A DNA stretch of 10,256 nt from SZUA-430 sp964646885 (GTDB lineage: Bacteria > Pseudomonadota > Alphaproteobacteria > Micropepsales > Micropepsaceae), in contig CAZYFM010000116.1 of the NCBI GenBank assembly GCA_964646885.1, forward strand, positions 1 to 10,256, read 5' to 3'. Both the position numbers and the translations under genes were made by a program. Positions within the stretch are counted from its first letter, which is position 1. Each line of letters begins with the position of its first letter. Shown one piece after another: positions 1 through 6,767 of the stretch. The notes under the pieces are model-generated. The model was not told the DNA's origin. It saw only the letters and a list, made by a program, of their open reading frames with translations, and ran no database searches.

Positions 1-1154
1 ACCAGCACGCCCGGATCATCCTCGGGCTGTGCCGCGACGAACTCCTTGGCGACGAGGTTCATGCCGTCACGCAGCGGCGTGACGAGAGCCACTTTGGCGA
101 CGCGGTACATGCCTGCAAGGACCGGTCGCGGCACCGTGCGCGTTATGTAGCGCAACGGAACCCAGTCGTACTCGGCGAAGCGTCCGTTGATTTCGCCGGA
201 CTTCCTGTCCAGCTCGGTCTTGAGTTGCCGGTACTGCACGACCTCTTCGCGCGAGACTGCAGCGACCTGCAGGTAGCTGACACGCTGCGCATGGTCCGGA
301 AATCGCTCGAGCAGCCGCGCGAACCCGTCGAAGCGCTGCGGCAGGCCCTTGGAATAATCAAGGCGATCCACCCCGATGATCAACTGACGTGCCGAAAGAC
401 TGGCTCGCAGACGCTGCACATCCGGTCCGGATGCTGCACGCGCGGAGAGCCCGGCGAAGTCCTGAGCATCAATTCCAATGGGGCACGCGATTGGAAGAAC
501 ATCATGACCGCCAAACCGGATCAGTGCGCCAGGTACGACAGGAAGATGCAGCATGCGACGCACGCAGTCCCTGAAGTCCCCGACATTGCGCTCCGTCTGG
601 AAAGCGACCACATCGTGGGCACAGAGTTCCTCCAGGAGTTGGCGCGCATTCGGCACGGTTTCCAGAAGGCTCGCCGGGACGAATGGCACATGCAGGAAGA
701 AGCCGATGCGGTTCTTCACCCCAAGGGCACGCAACTCTGACGCAAGCGGAATAAGGTGATAGTCATGAACCCAGATCAGGTCGTCGGGACGTATGAGGGG
801 CAGCAGGCTGCGCGCGAAAGCGCGATTGACGCTCACATAGCCTTCAAAGTCCGCCCGCTCGTACTGCATGTACGCAGGCCTGAAGTGAAAAAGGGGCCAT
901 AGCGTACTGTTCGCAAACCCCACATAGAAGCGGTCATAGTCGGGCTTCGAAAGGTCAATGGTCGCGTAGCCGATGCCGTTCCTCCGCGTCAGGGAGGCCT
1001 CGGGGCTGGGCGCATCGCTGACCCGGCCACTCCATCCAAACCACAAGTCGCCCTTGCGGACCGCCGACGCAAGCGCCACGGCCAGCCCACCCGCGCGGGC
1101 CTGGCCGCGAGATGTTTCGGGGACACGGTTCGATACGATCACAAGCCGGGGCAT
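1..1154 (-). CDS. otsA: Trehalose-6-phosphate synthase OtsA (C-terminus beyond window)
   Basis: Cytoplasmic GT-B glycosyltransferase (family GT20) that joins glucose from UDP-glucose to glucose-6-phosphate, giving trehalose-6-phosphate. Reading the minus strand from ATG at 1154 gives 384 uninterrupted residues to the window edge; the E. coli enzyme has about 474, so roughly 75-90 residues are missing only because the window ends. Motifs by residue: SNRVP at 8-12, AGGLAV at 21-26, WFGWSG at 38-43, WVHDYHL at 128-134, GFFLHVPF at 151-158, DRLDYSKGL at 263-271, and TPLRDGMNLVAKEFVA at 359-374. The residues that contact substrate in E. coli OtsA all have counterparts: R10, W41, Y77, W86, D131, H155, R264, K269, D363, E371. 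One small departure is V159, where a proline is usual after HVPF. The start lies 11 bp after the otsB stop, with GAAGG at 1163-1167 overlapping that stop and 8 nt from the ATG, so the two genes form one operon. I am very sure of the family. Confidence 0.97.
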   Translation of the reverse strand, partial: MPRLVIVSNRVPETSRGQARAGGLAVALASAVRKGDLWFGWSGRVSDAPSPEASLTRRNGIGYATIDLSKPDYDRFYVGFANSTLWPLFHFRPAYMQYERADFEGYVSVNRAFARSLLPLIRPDDLIWVHDYHLIPLASELRALGVKNRIGFFLHVPFVPASLLETVPNARQLLEELCAHDVVAFQTERNVGDFRDCVRRMLHLPVVPGALIRFGGHDVLPIACPIGIDAQDFAGLSARAASGPDVQRLRASLSARQLIIGVDRLDYSKGLPQRFDGFARLLERFPDHAQRVSYLQVAAVSREEVVQYRQLKTELDRKSGEINGRFAEYDWVPLRYITRTVPRPVLAGMYRVAKVALVTPLRDGMNLVAKEFVAAQPEDDPGVL

Positions 1155-1165
1155 GGGCCGCGCCT

Positions 1166-1909
1166 TCAGTTGGCGGGAGCCATTCGAACCCAGTGACGCA
1201 CCTCCGCGGGGCGCCCCGCGAATTGCATGAAGACATCGGCACCGGTTCCGCCGAGCGCTTGCGCTGCGCGGAAGCCATCAATGTCGGTTACATCGTCTCC
1301 GACAAAAATGGGGCGCCGTCCCCGGAACGGTTCGGCCTCCATCAGGCGGCGCACGGCAACGCCCTTGTTCGCTGCCACGGGCCTGATCTCAACCACCATC
1401 TTCCCCTGCAGCACCTCAAAGGAGCCGGTTCCGTTCGCAACCAGCGCGTTGCAGGCGCGCCTGACCATCGACTCGTGCTGAGGCGCGAGGCGATAGTGCA
1501 CGGCGACGCTGCGTGTCTTTCGCTCGATGAAGGTGCCCTTGAGTTTTGACGTAGCCGCCTCGAGTTCCGCATGCCATTGCATCGGGACGGATTCGCCTGT
1601 TTCCTCGATGACGCCTGATGGCATGCGGATGACGCAGCCATGTTCGCCGGCGCCAGGCAATCGAAGGGGGGCGAGCAGCCTGTCCACTTCATCCAGCGGC
1701 CTTCCGCTCACGACGGCAAGTGCCCCTCCGAGCTTGACCGAGGTTCTTGCGAGGTCTTGCACAAGGCCTTTCGGGATGATGACGCTGCCAGGTGTCGCGG
1801 CGATATCGAGAAGTGTTCCGTCGAGATCCAGGAACAAGGCGCAATCCGCGTCGAGATGGGGCGGTCGGGCCACCGGCAGCAGGCCGGGAAAGGCAAAGGG
1901 GTCGGTCAT
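1166..1909 (-). CDS. otsB: Trehalose-6-phosphate phosphatase OtsB
   Basis: HAD-superfamily phosphatase (247 aa) that removes phosphate from trehalose-6-phosphate to give free trehalose, the step after OtsA. HAD motif I is DLDGT at 28-32, with nucleophile D28 and acid/base D30. Motif II is VVSGR at 66-70, and GEHG at 88-91 matches the usual substrate-cap entry. Motif III lysine is K182 (NKGVAV). Motif IV is GDDVTDIDGF at 204-213 with Mg-binding D205 and D206; family members usually have TDED, here TDID. The length is normal for bacterial OtsB. The ATG at 1909 is supported by GGAG at 1916-1919, 6 nt upstream. otsB is first in the operon and otsA follows after 11 bp. Alphaproteobacterial otsBA genes are often controlled by the general stress sigma factor EcfG, but I could not find its GGAAC-N16/17-CGTT signature upstream, so regulation is open. 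Confidence 0.96.
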   Translation of the reverse strand: MTDPFAFPGLLPVARPPHLDADCALFLDLDGTLLDIAATPGSVIIPKGLVQDLARTSVKLGGALAVVSGRPLDEVDRLLAPLRLPGAGEHGCVIRMPSGVIEETGESVPMQWHAELEAATSKLKGTFIERKTRSVAVHYRLAPQHESMVRRACNALVANGTGSFEVLQGKMVVEIRPVAANKGVAVRRLMEAEPFRGRRPIFVGDDVTDIDGFRAAQALGGTGADVFMQFAGRPAEVRHWVRMAPAN

Positions 1910-2339
1910 CGATTACTCCAGTGGGTTGCAGCCCGTTGCCGGGCAGGAAGGGCAGCGCTTCGTCGTCCTCTGCCTTTTGGGTGAGCCTCCTGTTGCTCGG
2001 TCTGGATGTTGTTTCCCGGCAAGGATTTCCCTGCAGATGCCGAGGGTTACACACCAGCTGCGACAAGAGAGCGCATGAAGAGGGTGGTGTCAACGTCAAA
2101 CTTTCCTCCGGCAGCCACGGCTTCGCTCCGGCGCATGGTGGCGCAACAAGGCTGACGCCTCGCGAGCAGTGGAGCCGACGTTTCAGTTTCGGGGACATCT
2201 TGTTATGAAGCGTCGCGCGCGCCGCTCCGCACCGTATTGCAGTGTCTTCAAGGCAACGCCAGTTGCATCGCTGCACATTGGTAACTTCTCGTTAACCCTG
2301 CTCGCGCATCCATCATCCCACCTACTAGGAGATGGAATC
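1910..2339. other. 430-bp divergent intergenic region between otsBA and the OmpA-family gene
   Basis: No gene is supported here. Open frames that cross it are continuations of other-frame readings of otsB or of the OmpA-family gene and lack family similarity. It should hold the otsBA promoter (minus strand) and the outer-membrane protein promoter (plus strand), but I see no strong site for either. For the plus side the best candidate is an extended -10, TG-T-TATGAA at 2201-2209, with a poor -35 (TTTCAG, 2181-2186); this would leave a leader of about 125 nt. A small hairpin, GCCCG-TTGC-CGGGC at 1931-1944, lies in the otsB leader. A near-dyad GGTAAC...GTTAACC at 2280-2297 lies before the outer-membrane gene. 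None is decisive. Confidence 0.6.
2327..2331 (+). promoter_or_regulatory. Ribosome binding site of the OmpA-family gene
   Basis: AGGAG, 8 nt before ATG 2340. It is the best Shine-Dalgarno match among the plus-strand genes and settles the start in favour of the one that begins with the signal peptide. Confidence 0.85.
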
Positions 2340-3362
2340 ATGCAAATCAGGAATGCGTTGCTCGGTGCAGCTGCTGCGTTGCTTGTGGCGGGCCCCGCAG
2401 CCGCCGACTACACTTCGCCCACGGGCTGGTACATGAGCCTTGGCGCTGGTGCGAACTGGCTCGAAGATGGCGACATGAACAGCTACAATTCCGGCTCGTT
2501 CAACACGTCGTACAATTATTCTTTCGACCAGGGGTACATCGTTTCAGGCTCGGTAGGTTACGACTTCGGAGCCAACTGGCGCGTGGAATTTGAAGTGGCC
2601 TATCGCGACAACGATGCCGACGGCTACTGCTACCCGAGCGGTGCTTGTTATGATTCATCCGCCGAGGTCACCGAACTCTCGCAGATGGTCAATGTGCTGT
2701 ATGACTTCCAGCTCGGTGGAAACTGGGAAGCAAGCGTTGGCGCTGGTGTTGGCGGCAACTTCGTCACCTGGAACTGGGGTGATCCGCAGTATGATGACTA
2801 CGTTCTCGCTGGTCAGCTGATTGCCGGCGTGGCCTATCAGTTTGCGGACCGCTGGAAGGCGTTCGCTGATTATCGCTACATGATCATGGATGATCCGGAC
2901 TTCGCGGATCTCGATGATCCGACGGACAACTACACCCTTGAGAAGGCGGACCACTCGCTCCTCGTCGGCCTGCGCTTCGACCTGCAGCGCGACGGTGCCG
3001 CGCCGGAGCGTCCGCGCCAGACGGGCGAGGCCCCGAAGCAGTTCATCGTGTTCTTCGGCTTCAACAAGTCGAACCTCACGGCTGAAGCAGCCCGCGTCGT
3101 GGCTGAAGCGGCTGCCGCAGCCAAGAAGTACGGCTCGGCATCGATCGCCGTCGTCGGTCACACCGACACGGTGGGCTCGAACGACTACAACATGCGTCTC
3201 TCGATGCGCCGCTCGCAGGCGGTCAAGGACGGCCTGATCGCCAATGGCATCACGGCTGACATGATCACCACCGGCGGTCGCGGCGAAGCCGAACTGATGG
3301 TCCAGACGGGCGACTCGGTGAAGGAACCGCAGAACCGCCGCGCCACGATCGACCTGAAGTAA
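2340..3362 (+). CDS. OmpA-family outer-membrane protein with peptidoglycan-binding domain
   Basis: Outer-membrane beta-barrel joined to a periplasmic OmpA-like domain that anchors the envelope to peptidoglycan; 340 aa. Residues 1-22 form a signal peptide (positive start, hydrophobic core, AAA before D23). Residues 23-216 alternate aromatic and small residues as in an 8-stranded barrel, ending in LLVGLRFDL (207-215). A short P/R/E-rich linker (about 217-232) leads to the OmpA C-terminal domain (233-340), with VVGHTDTVGS at 271-280 and NRRATIDL at 332-339. D276 and R291 are 15 residues apart, the spacing of the diaminopimelate-binding pair in Acinetobacter OmpA. C97 and C103 lie in a predicted surface loop and may form a disulphide. 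ATG 2340 is preferred over an upstream in-frame ATG at 2169 because the signal peptide begins here and AGGAG (2327-2331) lies 8 nt before it. A strong terminator follows the gene. A strict ompA ortholog name is not justified. Confidence 0.93.
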   Translation: MQIRNALLGAAAALLVAGPAAADYTSPTGWYMSLGAGANWLEDGDMNSYNSGSFNTSYNYSFDQGYIVSGSVGYDFGANWRVEFEVAYRDNDADGYCYPSGACYDSSAEVTELSQMVNVLYDFQLGGNWEASVGAGVGGNFVTWNWGDPQYDDYVLAGQLIAGVAYQFADRWKAFADYRYMIMDDPDFADLDDPTDNYTLEKADHSLLVGLRFDLQRDGAAPERPRQTGEAPKQFIVFFGFNKSNLTAEAARVVAEAAAAAKKYGSASIAVVGHTDTVGSNDYNMRLSMRRSQAVKDGLIANGITADMITTGGRGEAELMVQTGDSVKEPQNRRATIDLK

Positions 3363-3397
3363 TTTCACTGGCCGAAAGGCATTCCTTCGTGTGGTAT

Positions 3398-3428
3398 GGG
3401 GCAGCAGAAATGCTGCCCCTTTTTCTTT
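3398..3428 (+). terminator. Intrinsic terminator after the OmpA-family gene
   Basis: A perfect 9-bp stem, GGGGCAGCA (3398-3406) pairing with TGCTGCCCC (3411-3419), closed by a GAAA tetraloop (3407-3410) and followed by five T, one C and three T (3420-3428). It begins 35 nt after the stop codon and ends only 12 nt before the globin start. The globin therefore depends on read-through or on its own promoter in this short gap. Confidence 0.95.
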
Positions 3429-3440
3429 GGCGAAGGTTTC

Positions 3441-3866
3441 ATGGCCAGCGATGCAGTGATTGAAAGCCTGGAGCAGGTGGCCGAGATCGGCGATCCGGCA
3501 CCCGCGGTCTACAAGCGCCTGTTTGCCGAGTTTCCCGAGCTCGAATCGTTGTTCGTGCGGGACCGGGACGGGGCCGTGCGCGGGCACATGTTCCAGGAAA
3601 TGATCCGTGCACTGATGGACATGCGCGGGAATGGCCTGTACGGCGCCAACCTGCTCCAGGTCGAGCGCGTGAACCACGAGCAGCTGGGCGTCAGGCCTGA
3701 AACCTATCCCGCGATATTCCGCATCCTGCGCGACGTGATGCGCGACATGCTGGCCGCATCATGGACCGGACAGATGGAAGATGCCTGGAACGAACTCCTG
3801 TCCCTGATCGACAGGCTGCTGGCGCCGCAGGACGGCGGTCAGGCCGCCGCCGGTTCGCGCTCCTGA
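3441..3866 (+). CDS. Single-domain bacterial globin (haem protein)
   Basis: Small cytoplasmic haem protein of 141 aa related to the haem domain of flavohaemoglobins and Vitreoscilla haemoglobin; likely roles in the family are oxygen or nitric oxide binding. The pattern AVYKRLFAEFPELESLF (22-38) fits helices B and C, with Y24 at the position of the B10 tyrosine. VNHEQLGVRPETYP (77-90) fits the F-helix signature, making H79 the proximal haem ligand. The C-terminal helices contain W108 or so and AWNELLSLID. There is no FAD/NAD reductase domain, so it is not a flavohaemoglobin. The distal E7 position appears to be a non-glutamine residue (near V46), though this alignment is by eye. ATG 3441 has GAAGG at 3432-3436, 4 nt upstream; an earlier in-frame start at 3396 would lie in the terminator hairpin and is rejected. 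The last eight residues (QAAAGSRS) are encoded inside the 3' end of the opposing gene. No reductase partner is visible. Confidence 0.82.
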   Translation: MASDAVIESLEQVAEIGDPAPAVYKRLFAEFPELESLFVRDRDGAVRGHMFQEMIRALMDMRGNGLYGANLLQVERVNHEQLGVRPETYPAIFRILRDVMRDMLAASWTGQMEDAWNELLSLIDRLLAPQDGGQAAAGSRS

Positions 3867-4762
3867 AGTCCTGCGTCCCGCAGCAGGCGGGCCTGTTCGC
3901 TCGCACTGCGATAGAGGAAGTCGCGCGGAAGCCCCATGCGCACGCTCGCCTGGCAACCGGGCGAGTTCGGGTCCACGCGCCGGTCGGCGAGCTTTCCGGC
4001 AAGCTTCAGCGCGACCCAGTCCGCAGTCGTCAGGTCATAGGCCGGCCCAAGCTCCAGCTTCTGGCGCACGATCGGCGGCAGGATGGAAACAGAGGCGCGG
4101 GCGAGCGCGCGATGCAGGAAGCGCGGCACGTTCGGCGCGGCCTTGCCTGACTGGATGATGTCCAGGAACTCCGTCACGATCGGATGTGGTTCGAAGCGCG
4201 GTGCCAGCCGCTCCATCATCGCCGTGAACTCGTCCTGTGTCTTCGGCGTATTGTTCGCGCCGTAGAGACGGGCCACGACGCCACCATCGCGATAGAACCT
4301 GTTCTTCTCCTCGGTGCTGAGCGGGGCCACGAACCGGTCATAGGCATTGAGGAAGCCGAAGGCGGCGGTCGCCGCGACCCAGTCCAGCAGTTCGGCATCG
4401 AGCGCCTTGTAGGCCTCGCCGCGGGGCGTCTCTCCCTGGACACGCGCATGCATGTTGGTCACGCCCTGGATCACGCGACGTGCGGCGCTGGCCGGACCAT
4501 AGCAGCCCACCATGGCGGCGATCCCCGTGCGCTTCGACCGGCCGATGGGATCGGCCTTGTAGGTCGAATGATCCCACACGCCCGACCTGATGCGGGCATC
4601 CGCGAACTCCATGAGCACGGCCGCGACCCCGCCAATGCCGAGCGCGACCTGGTTCTTGAAGATCCGCCACTGGAGCGAGGAGGGATGCTGCAGCGACGCC
4701 TCGCCCACGGGCGTGGAGAAGTCGATCTTCCAGCCAAGATAGGACTTCGGATCCTCGGACAT
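3839..4762 (-). CDS. DUF2236 / MpaB-type oxygenase (putative haem protein)
   Basis: Member of the DUF2236 family (307 aa), which includes latex-clearing protein Lcp, a haem-b rubber oxygenase, and fungal MpaB. The substrate here cannot be told. Recognisable blocks: GVWDHSTYKADPIGRSKRT (61-79), GYGP-like CYGP (87-90), MHARVQGETPRGEAY (104-118), LLDWVAATAAFGFLNAYDRF (125-144) and RFYRDG (155-160). R75, T79 and H105 match the R-x3-T-xn-H pattern of Lcp, in which the histidine is the axial haem ligand; H105 is therefore the best ligand candidate. There is no signal peptide. ATG 4762 is chosen with GAGAG about 7 nt upstream; a TTG five codons earlier (4777) lacks a good ribosome site. A possible promoter lies at 4793-4821. 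The gene converges with the globin and overlaps it by 28 bp, where it encodes the tail QEREPAAA. Confidence 0.88.
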   Translation of the reverse strand: MSEDPKSYLGWKIDFSTPVGEASLQHPSSLQWRIFKNQVALGIGGVAAVLMEFADARIRSGVWDHSTYKADPIGRSKRTGIAAMVGCYGPASAARRVIQGVTNMHARVQGETPRGEAYKALDAELLDWVAATAAFGFLNAYDRFVAPLSTEEKNRFYRDGGVVARLYGANNTPKTQDEFTAMMERLAPRFEPHPIVTEFLDIIQSGKAAPNVPRFLHRALARASVSILPPIVRQKLELGPAYDLTTADWVALKLAGKLADRRVDPNSPGCQASVRMGLPRDFLYRSASEQARLLRDAGLQEREPAAA

Positions 4763-4792
4763 GTTCGGCTCTCGCAATGACTTGATCCGGCG

Positions 4793-4821
4793 AGGTTAGC
4801 GCGGACCGCAAGCCCTGCCAA
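4793..4821 (-). promoter_or_regulatory. Putative sigma-70 promoter of the DUF2236 gene
   Basis: On the minus strand, TTGGCA (4821-4816), a 17-nt spacer, then TAACCT (4798-4793). The -35 matches 5 of 6 consensus positions and the -10 keeps the key T1, A2 and T6. Transcription would start near 4786, about 24 nt before ATG 4762. Predicted by eye only. Confidence 0.5.
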
Positions 4822-4919
4822 TTCCAGCCGCCCGTTCCGCCGGGCAGGCACCCTGCCGTACCGTCAGTGCATGGCCTGACTTGCGTTCCAGGGCGCGAGA
4901 CGCGGTTGATTCTCCCGCA

Positions 4920-4948
4920 TGGACACAGGCGGGTCGCCCACCTACAAG
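4920..4948 (+). promoter_or_regulatory. Putative sigma-70 promoter of yjdM
   Basis: TGGACA (4920-4925), a 17-nt spacer and TACAAG (4943-4948). The -35 matches 5 of 6 positions and the -10 matches 4 of 6 but lacks the last T. Transcription would begin near 4955, leaving a 20-nt leader with the ribosome site GGAG at 4963-4966. This also argues against starts upstream of 4975. Confidence 0.4.
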
Positions 4949-4974
4949 GGCCCACGAACACCGGAGCTGAACCA

Positions 4975-5313
4975 ATGTCCTCTCTCCCGCCCTGCCCGAA
5001 GTGCAGCTCCCAGCTGACCTACGAAGACCAGGCCCTGCTGATCTGTCCCGAATGCGGCCACGAATGGTCGCGCGAGGCTGCGGCTGCAGCCGACGAAGGC
5101 GACGTCATCCGCGATGCCAATGGAAACGTGCTTCAGGACGGTGACACGATCACCGTGATCAAGGACCTCAAGATCAAGGGCTCGTCGCAGGTCGTGAAGG
5201 TCGGCACCAAGGTCAAGAACATCCGCCTGGTCGGCGGCGATCACGACATCGACTGCCGCATCGACGGCATCGGCGCGATGAAGCTGAAGTCCGAATTCGT
5301 CAGGAAGGTCTGA
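4975..5313 (+). CDS. yjdM: Zinc-ribbon protein YjdM (PhnA family)
   Basis: Small cytoplasmic protein of 112 aa, close to the 111 aa of E. coli YjdM, formerly called PhnA. It carries an N-terminal zinc ribbon and a C-terminal PhnA beta domain. The ribbon cysteines are C7, C10, C24 and C27 (CPKC and CPEC). The conserved body reads DANGNVLQDGDTITVIKDL (47-65), then KIKGSS, VVKVGTKVKNIRLV (73-86) and IDGIGAMKLKSEFVRKV at the end. Despite the phn name, the family is not required for phosphonate breakdown in E. coli and its function is not established; no phosphonate genes are nearby. ATG 4975 has GGAG 8 nt upstream and starts right at the ribbon; longer readings from GTG 4867 add unrelated residues. 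It seems to be a single-gene unit. Confidence 0.93.
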   Translation: MSSLPPCPKCSSQLTYEDQALLICPECGHEWSREAAAAADEGDVIRDANGNVLQDGDTITVIKDLKIKGSSQVVKVGTKVKNIRLVGGDHDIDCRIDGIGAMKLKSEFVRKV

Positions 5314-5320
5314 TTCCCGC

Positions 5321-5337
5321 CGAATGCCGTGCATTCG
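5321..5337 (+). terminator. Hairpin after yjdM, possible weak terminator
   Basis: Perfect 7-bp stem CGAATGC/GCATTCG with a CGT loop, 8 nt after the yjdM stop. No T-run follows, so it could instead act in mRNA stability or only as part of a Rho-dependent end. Confidence 0.35.
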
Positions 5338-5349
5338 TGTCGAGCCTTG

Positions 5350-5378
5350 TTGACCCCGGCGGGGCACGGCCCTAGCCT
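5350..5378 (+). promoter_or_regulatory. Putative sigma-70 promoter of the HlyC/CorC-family gene
   Basis: TTGACC (5350-5355), exactly 17 nt, then TAGCCT (5373-5378). The -35 matches 5 of 6; the -10 keeps T1, A2 and T6. Transcription would begin near 5385, about 48 nt before the TTG start at 5433. Confidence 0.55.
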
Positions 5379-5432
5379 GACACCGCTTCAACACAGGATG
5401 GGCCCGGGCACGAACTCGGCGCCGCGACTTTC

Positions 5433-6731
5433 TTGACCGAACTCTTCATCGTCATTGCCCTCATCTGCCTGAACGGCGTCTTTGCCCTGTCCGAGCTGGC
5501 CGTGGTCTCGGCGCGCCGACCCAGGCTGAAGTCATGGGCCGCGGCAGGGCGCAGGGGAGCTGAAAGCGCGCTGGCGCTCGCCGCCGATCCCGGGCGTTTC
5601 CTCTCGGCCGTCCAGATCGGCATCACGCTGATCGGCATCGTCAACGGCGCCTATTCGGGCGAAGCCTTCGGCTCGCAGGCCACCAGCGTGTTCATGAGCC
5701 TCGGCCTCCCCGAGACAGTGGCGGAGCCGGTCGGCTATGGCATCGTGATTGCCGTGATCACCTATCTGTCCGTGATCGTGGGAGAGCTCGTGCCGAAGAG
5801 CCTCGCCCTGCGCAACGCCGAGGGCATCGCCTGCGCGGTCGCGCCCGCCATGACGCTCTTCTCGAAGGTGGCGGCGCCGGCGGTCTGGCTGCTTGATGCC
5901 TCGACACGCCTCGTGTTCTCGATGTTCGGCCAGTCGGCCGAAGATGGAAGCCGCATCACCGACGAGGAGATCCGCACCATCATGGCCGAAGCCGAAACGG
6001 CGGGCGTGATCGAGATCGGCGAGCGCCAGATGATCGCGGGCGTCATGCGCCTCGCCGACCGCGCGGTGAGCGGCCTGATGACGCCGCGAACGGATGTGGA
6101 CTGGATCGACATCCACGCGCCCGAGCAGGTGATCCGCGACCGCTTCATCTCGACGCCGCACTCGCGCCTGCCCGTGGGCGAGGGCAATGCCGACGCGCTG
6201 ATCGGCGTCGTGCAGACACGTGAATTGCTCGCCGGCATCCTGGGCGGCAAGCCCTTCGACGTAAGGGCACACATCCGCAAGGCGCCGATCGTTCCCGACA
6301 CGACCGACGCGCTCGACGTGCTCGCGACGCTCCGCGAGGCTGAGGTGCCGATGGCGCTCATCCACGACGAGTACGGGAACTTCCAGGGTCTCGTGACGCC
6401 GGCAGACATCCTTGAGGCCATCGCCGGCGTCTTCAAGTCCGACACCGAGGGCGTCGAGCCCTACGCGACCGAACGCGACGACGGATCCTGGCTTCTGTCG
6501 GGCGCCATGCCGGTCGACGAAATGGCCGACAGGATCGGTATCACCTTGCCGAAGCAGCGAGCCTACGAAACGGCGGCCGGCTTCATCCTCGCCCACCTGC
6601 AGCACATCCCGAAGACGGGTGAAAGCGTCGACGTCAATGGCTGGCGCTTCGAGGTCATCGACCTTGACGGCCGGCGCATCGACAAGATCCTGGCAAGCCG
6701 GATCCGCGTCCTGCGGCGCAACATCCCCTGA
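5433..6731 (+). CDS. CNNM/HlyC-CorC family membrane protein with CBS domains
   Basis: Inner-membrane protein of 432 aa from the family called hemolysin C, TlyC, CorC or CNNM. Members are linked to magnesium or cobalt homeostasis; the hemolysin name is historical. The N-terminal DUF21/CNNM membrane domain spans about 1-185, beginning LFIVIALICLNGVFALSELA, with more hydrophobic stretches at about 58-72, 98-118 and 131-153 and the signature GELVPKS at 117-123. Two CBS domains follow (about 216-335; MTPR at 216-219, HDEYG at 311-315), then the CorC/HlyC C-terminal domain (about 350-428). The frame is open upstream but has no ATG or GTG; TTG 5433 is the first start and gives exactly the N-terminus typical of the family. 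It has no clear ribosome site. A 12-codon reading from ATG 5398 ends on the same bases (TTGA), so translation might be coupled. The exact ion substrate cannot be read from sequence. Confidence 0.92.
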   Translation: MTELFIVIALICLNGVFALSELAVVSARRPRLKSWAAAGRRGAESALALAADPGRFLSAVQIGITLIGIVNGAYSGEAFGSQATSVFMSLGLPETVAEPVGYGIVIAVITYLSVIVGELVPKSLALRNAEGIACAVAPAMTLFSKVAAPAVWLLDASTRLVFSMFGQSAEDGSRITDEEIRTIMAEAETAGVIEIGERQMIAGVMRLADRAVSGLMTPRTDVDWIDIHAPEQVIRDRFISTPHSRLPVGEGNADALIGVVQTRELLAGILGGKPFDVRAHIRKAPIVPDTTDALDVLATLREAEVPMALIHDEYGNFQGLVTPADILEAIAGVFKSDTEGVEPYATERDDGSWLLSGAMPVDEMADRIGITLPKQRAYETAAGFILAHLQHIPKTGESVDVNGWRFEVIDLDGRRIDKILASRIRVLRRNIP

Positions 6732-6753
6732 TCGCATCCGGCAATGACGCAGG

Positions 6754-6767
6754 TCCGGGGCCCCGGA
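6754..6767. repeat. 14-bp perfect palindrome between the HlyC/CorC-family gene and dusA
   Basis: TCCGGGGCCCCGGA, 23 nt after the HlyC/CorC-family stop. No T-run follows, so it is not an intrinsic terminator. The rest of this 201-bp gap (6732-6932) shows no gene and no convincing promoter. Confidence 0.5.

Noticed and set aside
225..740. 171-residue plus-strand reading opposite otsA
   Set aside because: The minus-strand frame gives a complete run of OtsA motifs over the same bases.
2169..2339. 57-residue N-terminal extension of the OmpA-family protein from ATG 2169
   Set aside because: It would bury the signal peptide, it has no family similarity, and AGGAG sits correctly before ATG 2340.
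3396..3440. Earlier globin start at 3396
   Set aside because: The codons are made of the terminator hairpin and T-run; ATG 3441 starts at the expected globin N-terminus.
5532..6737. 401-residue minus-strand reading opposite the CNNM/HlyC-type gene
   Set aside because: High GC makes long antisense frames common; its composition (Arg, His, Asp, Ala) is a mirror of the real gene with no recognisable motif.
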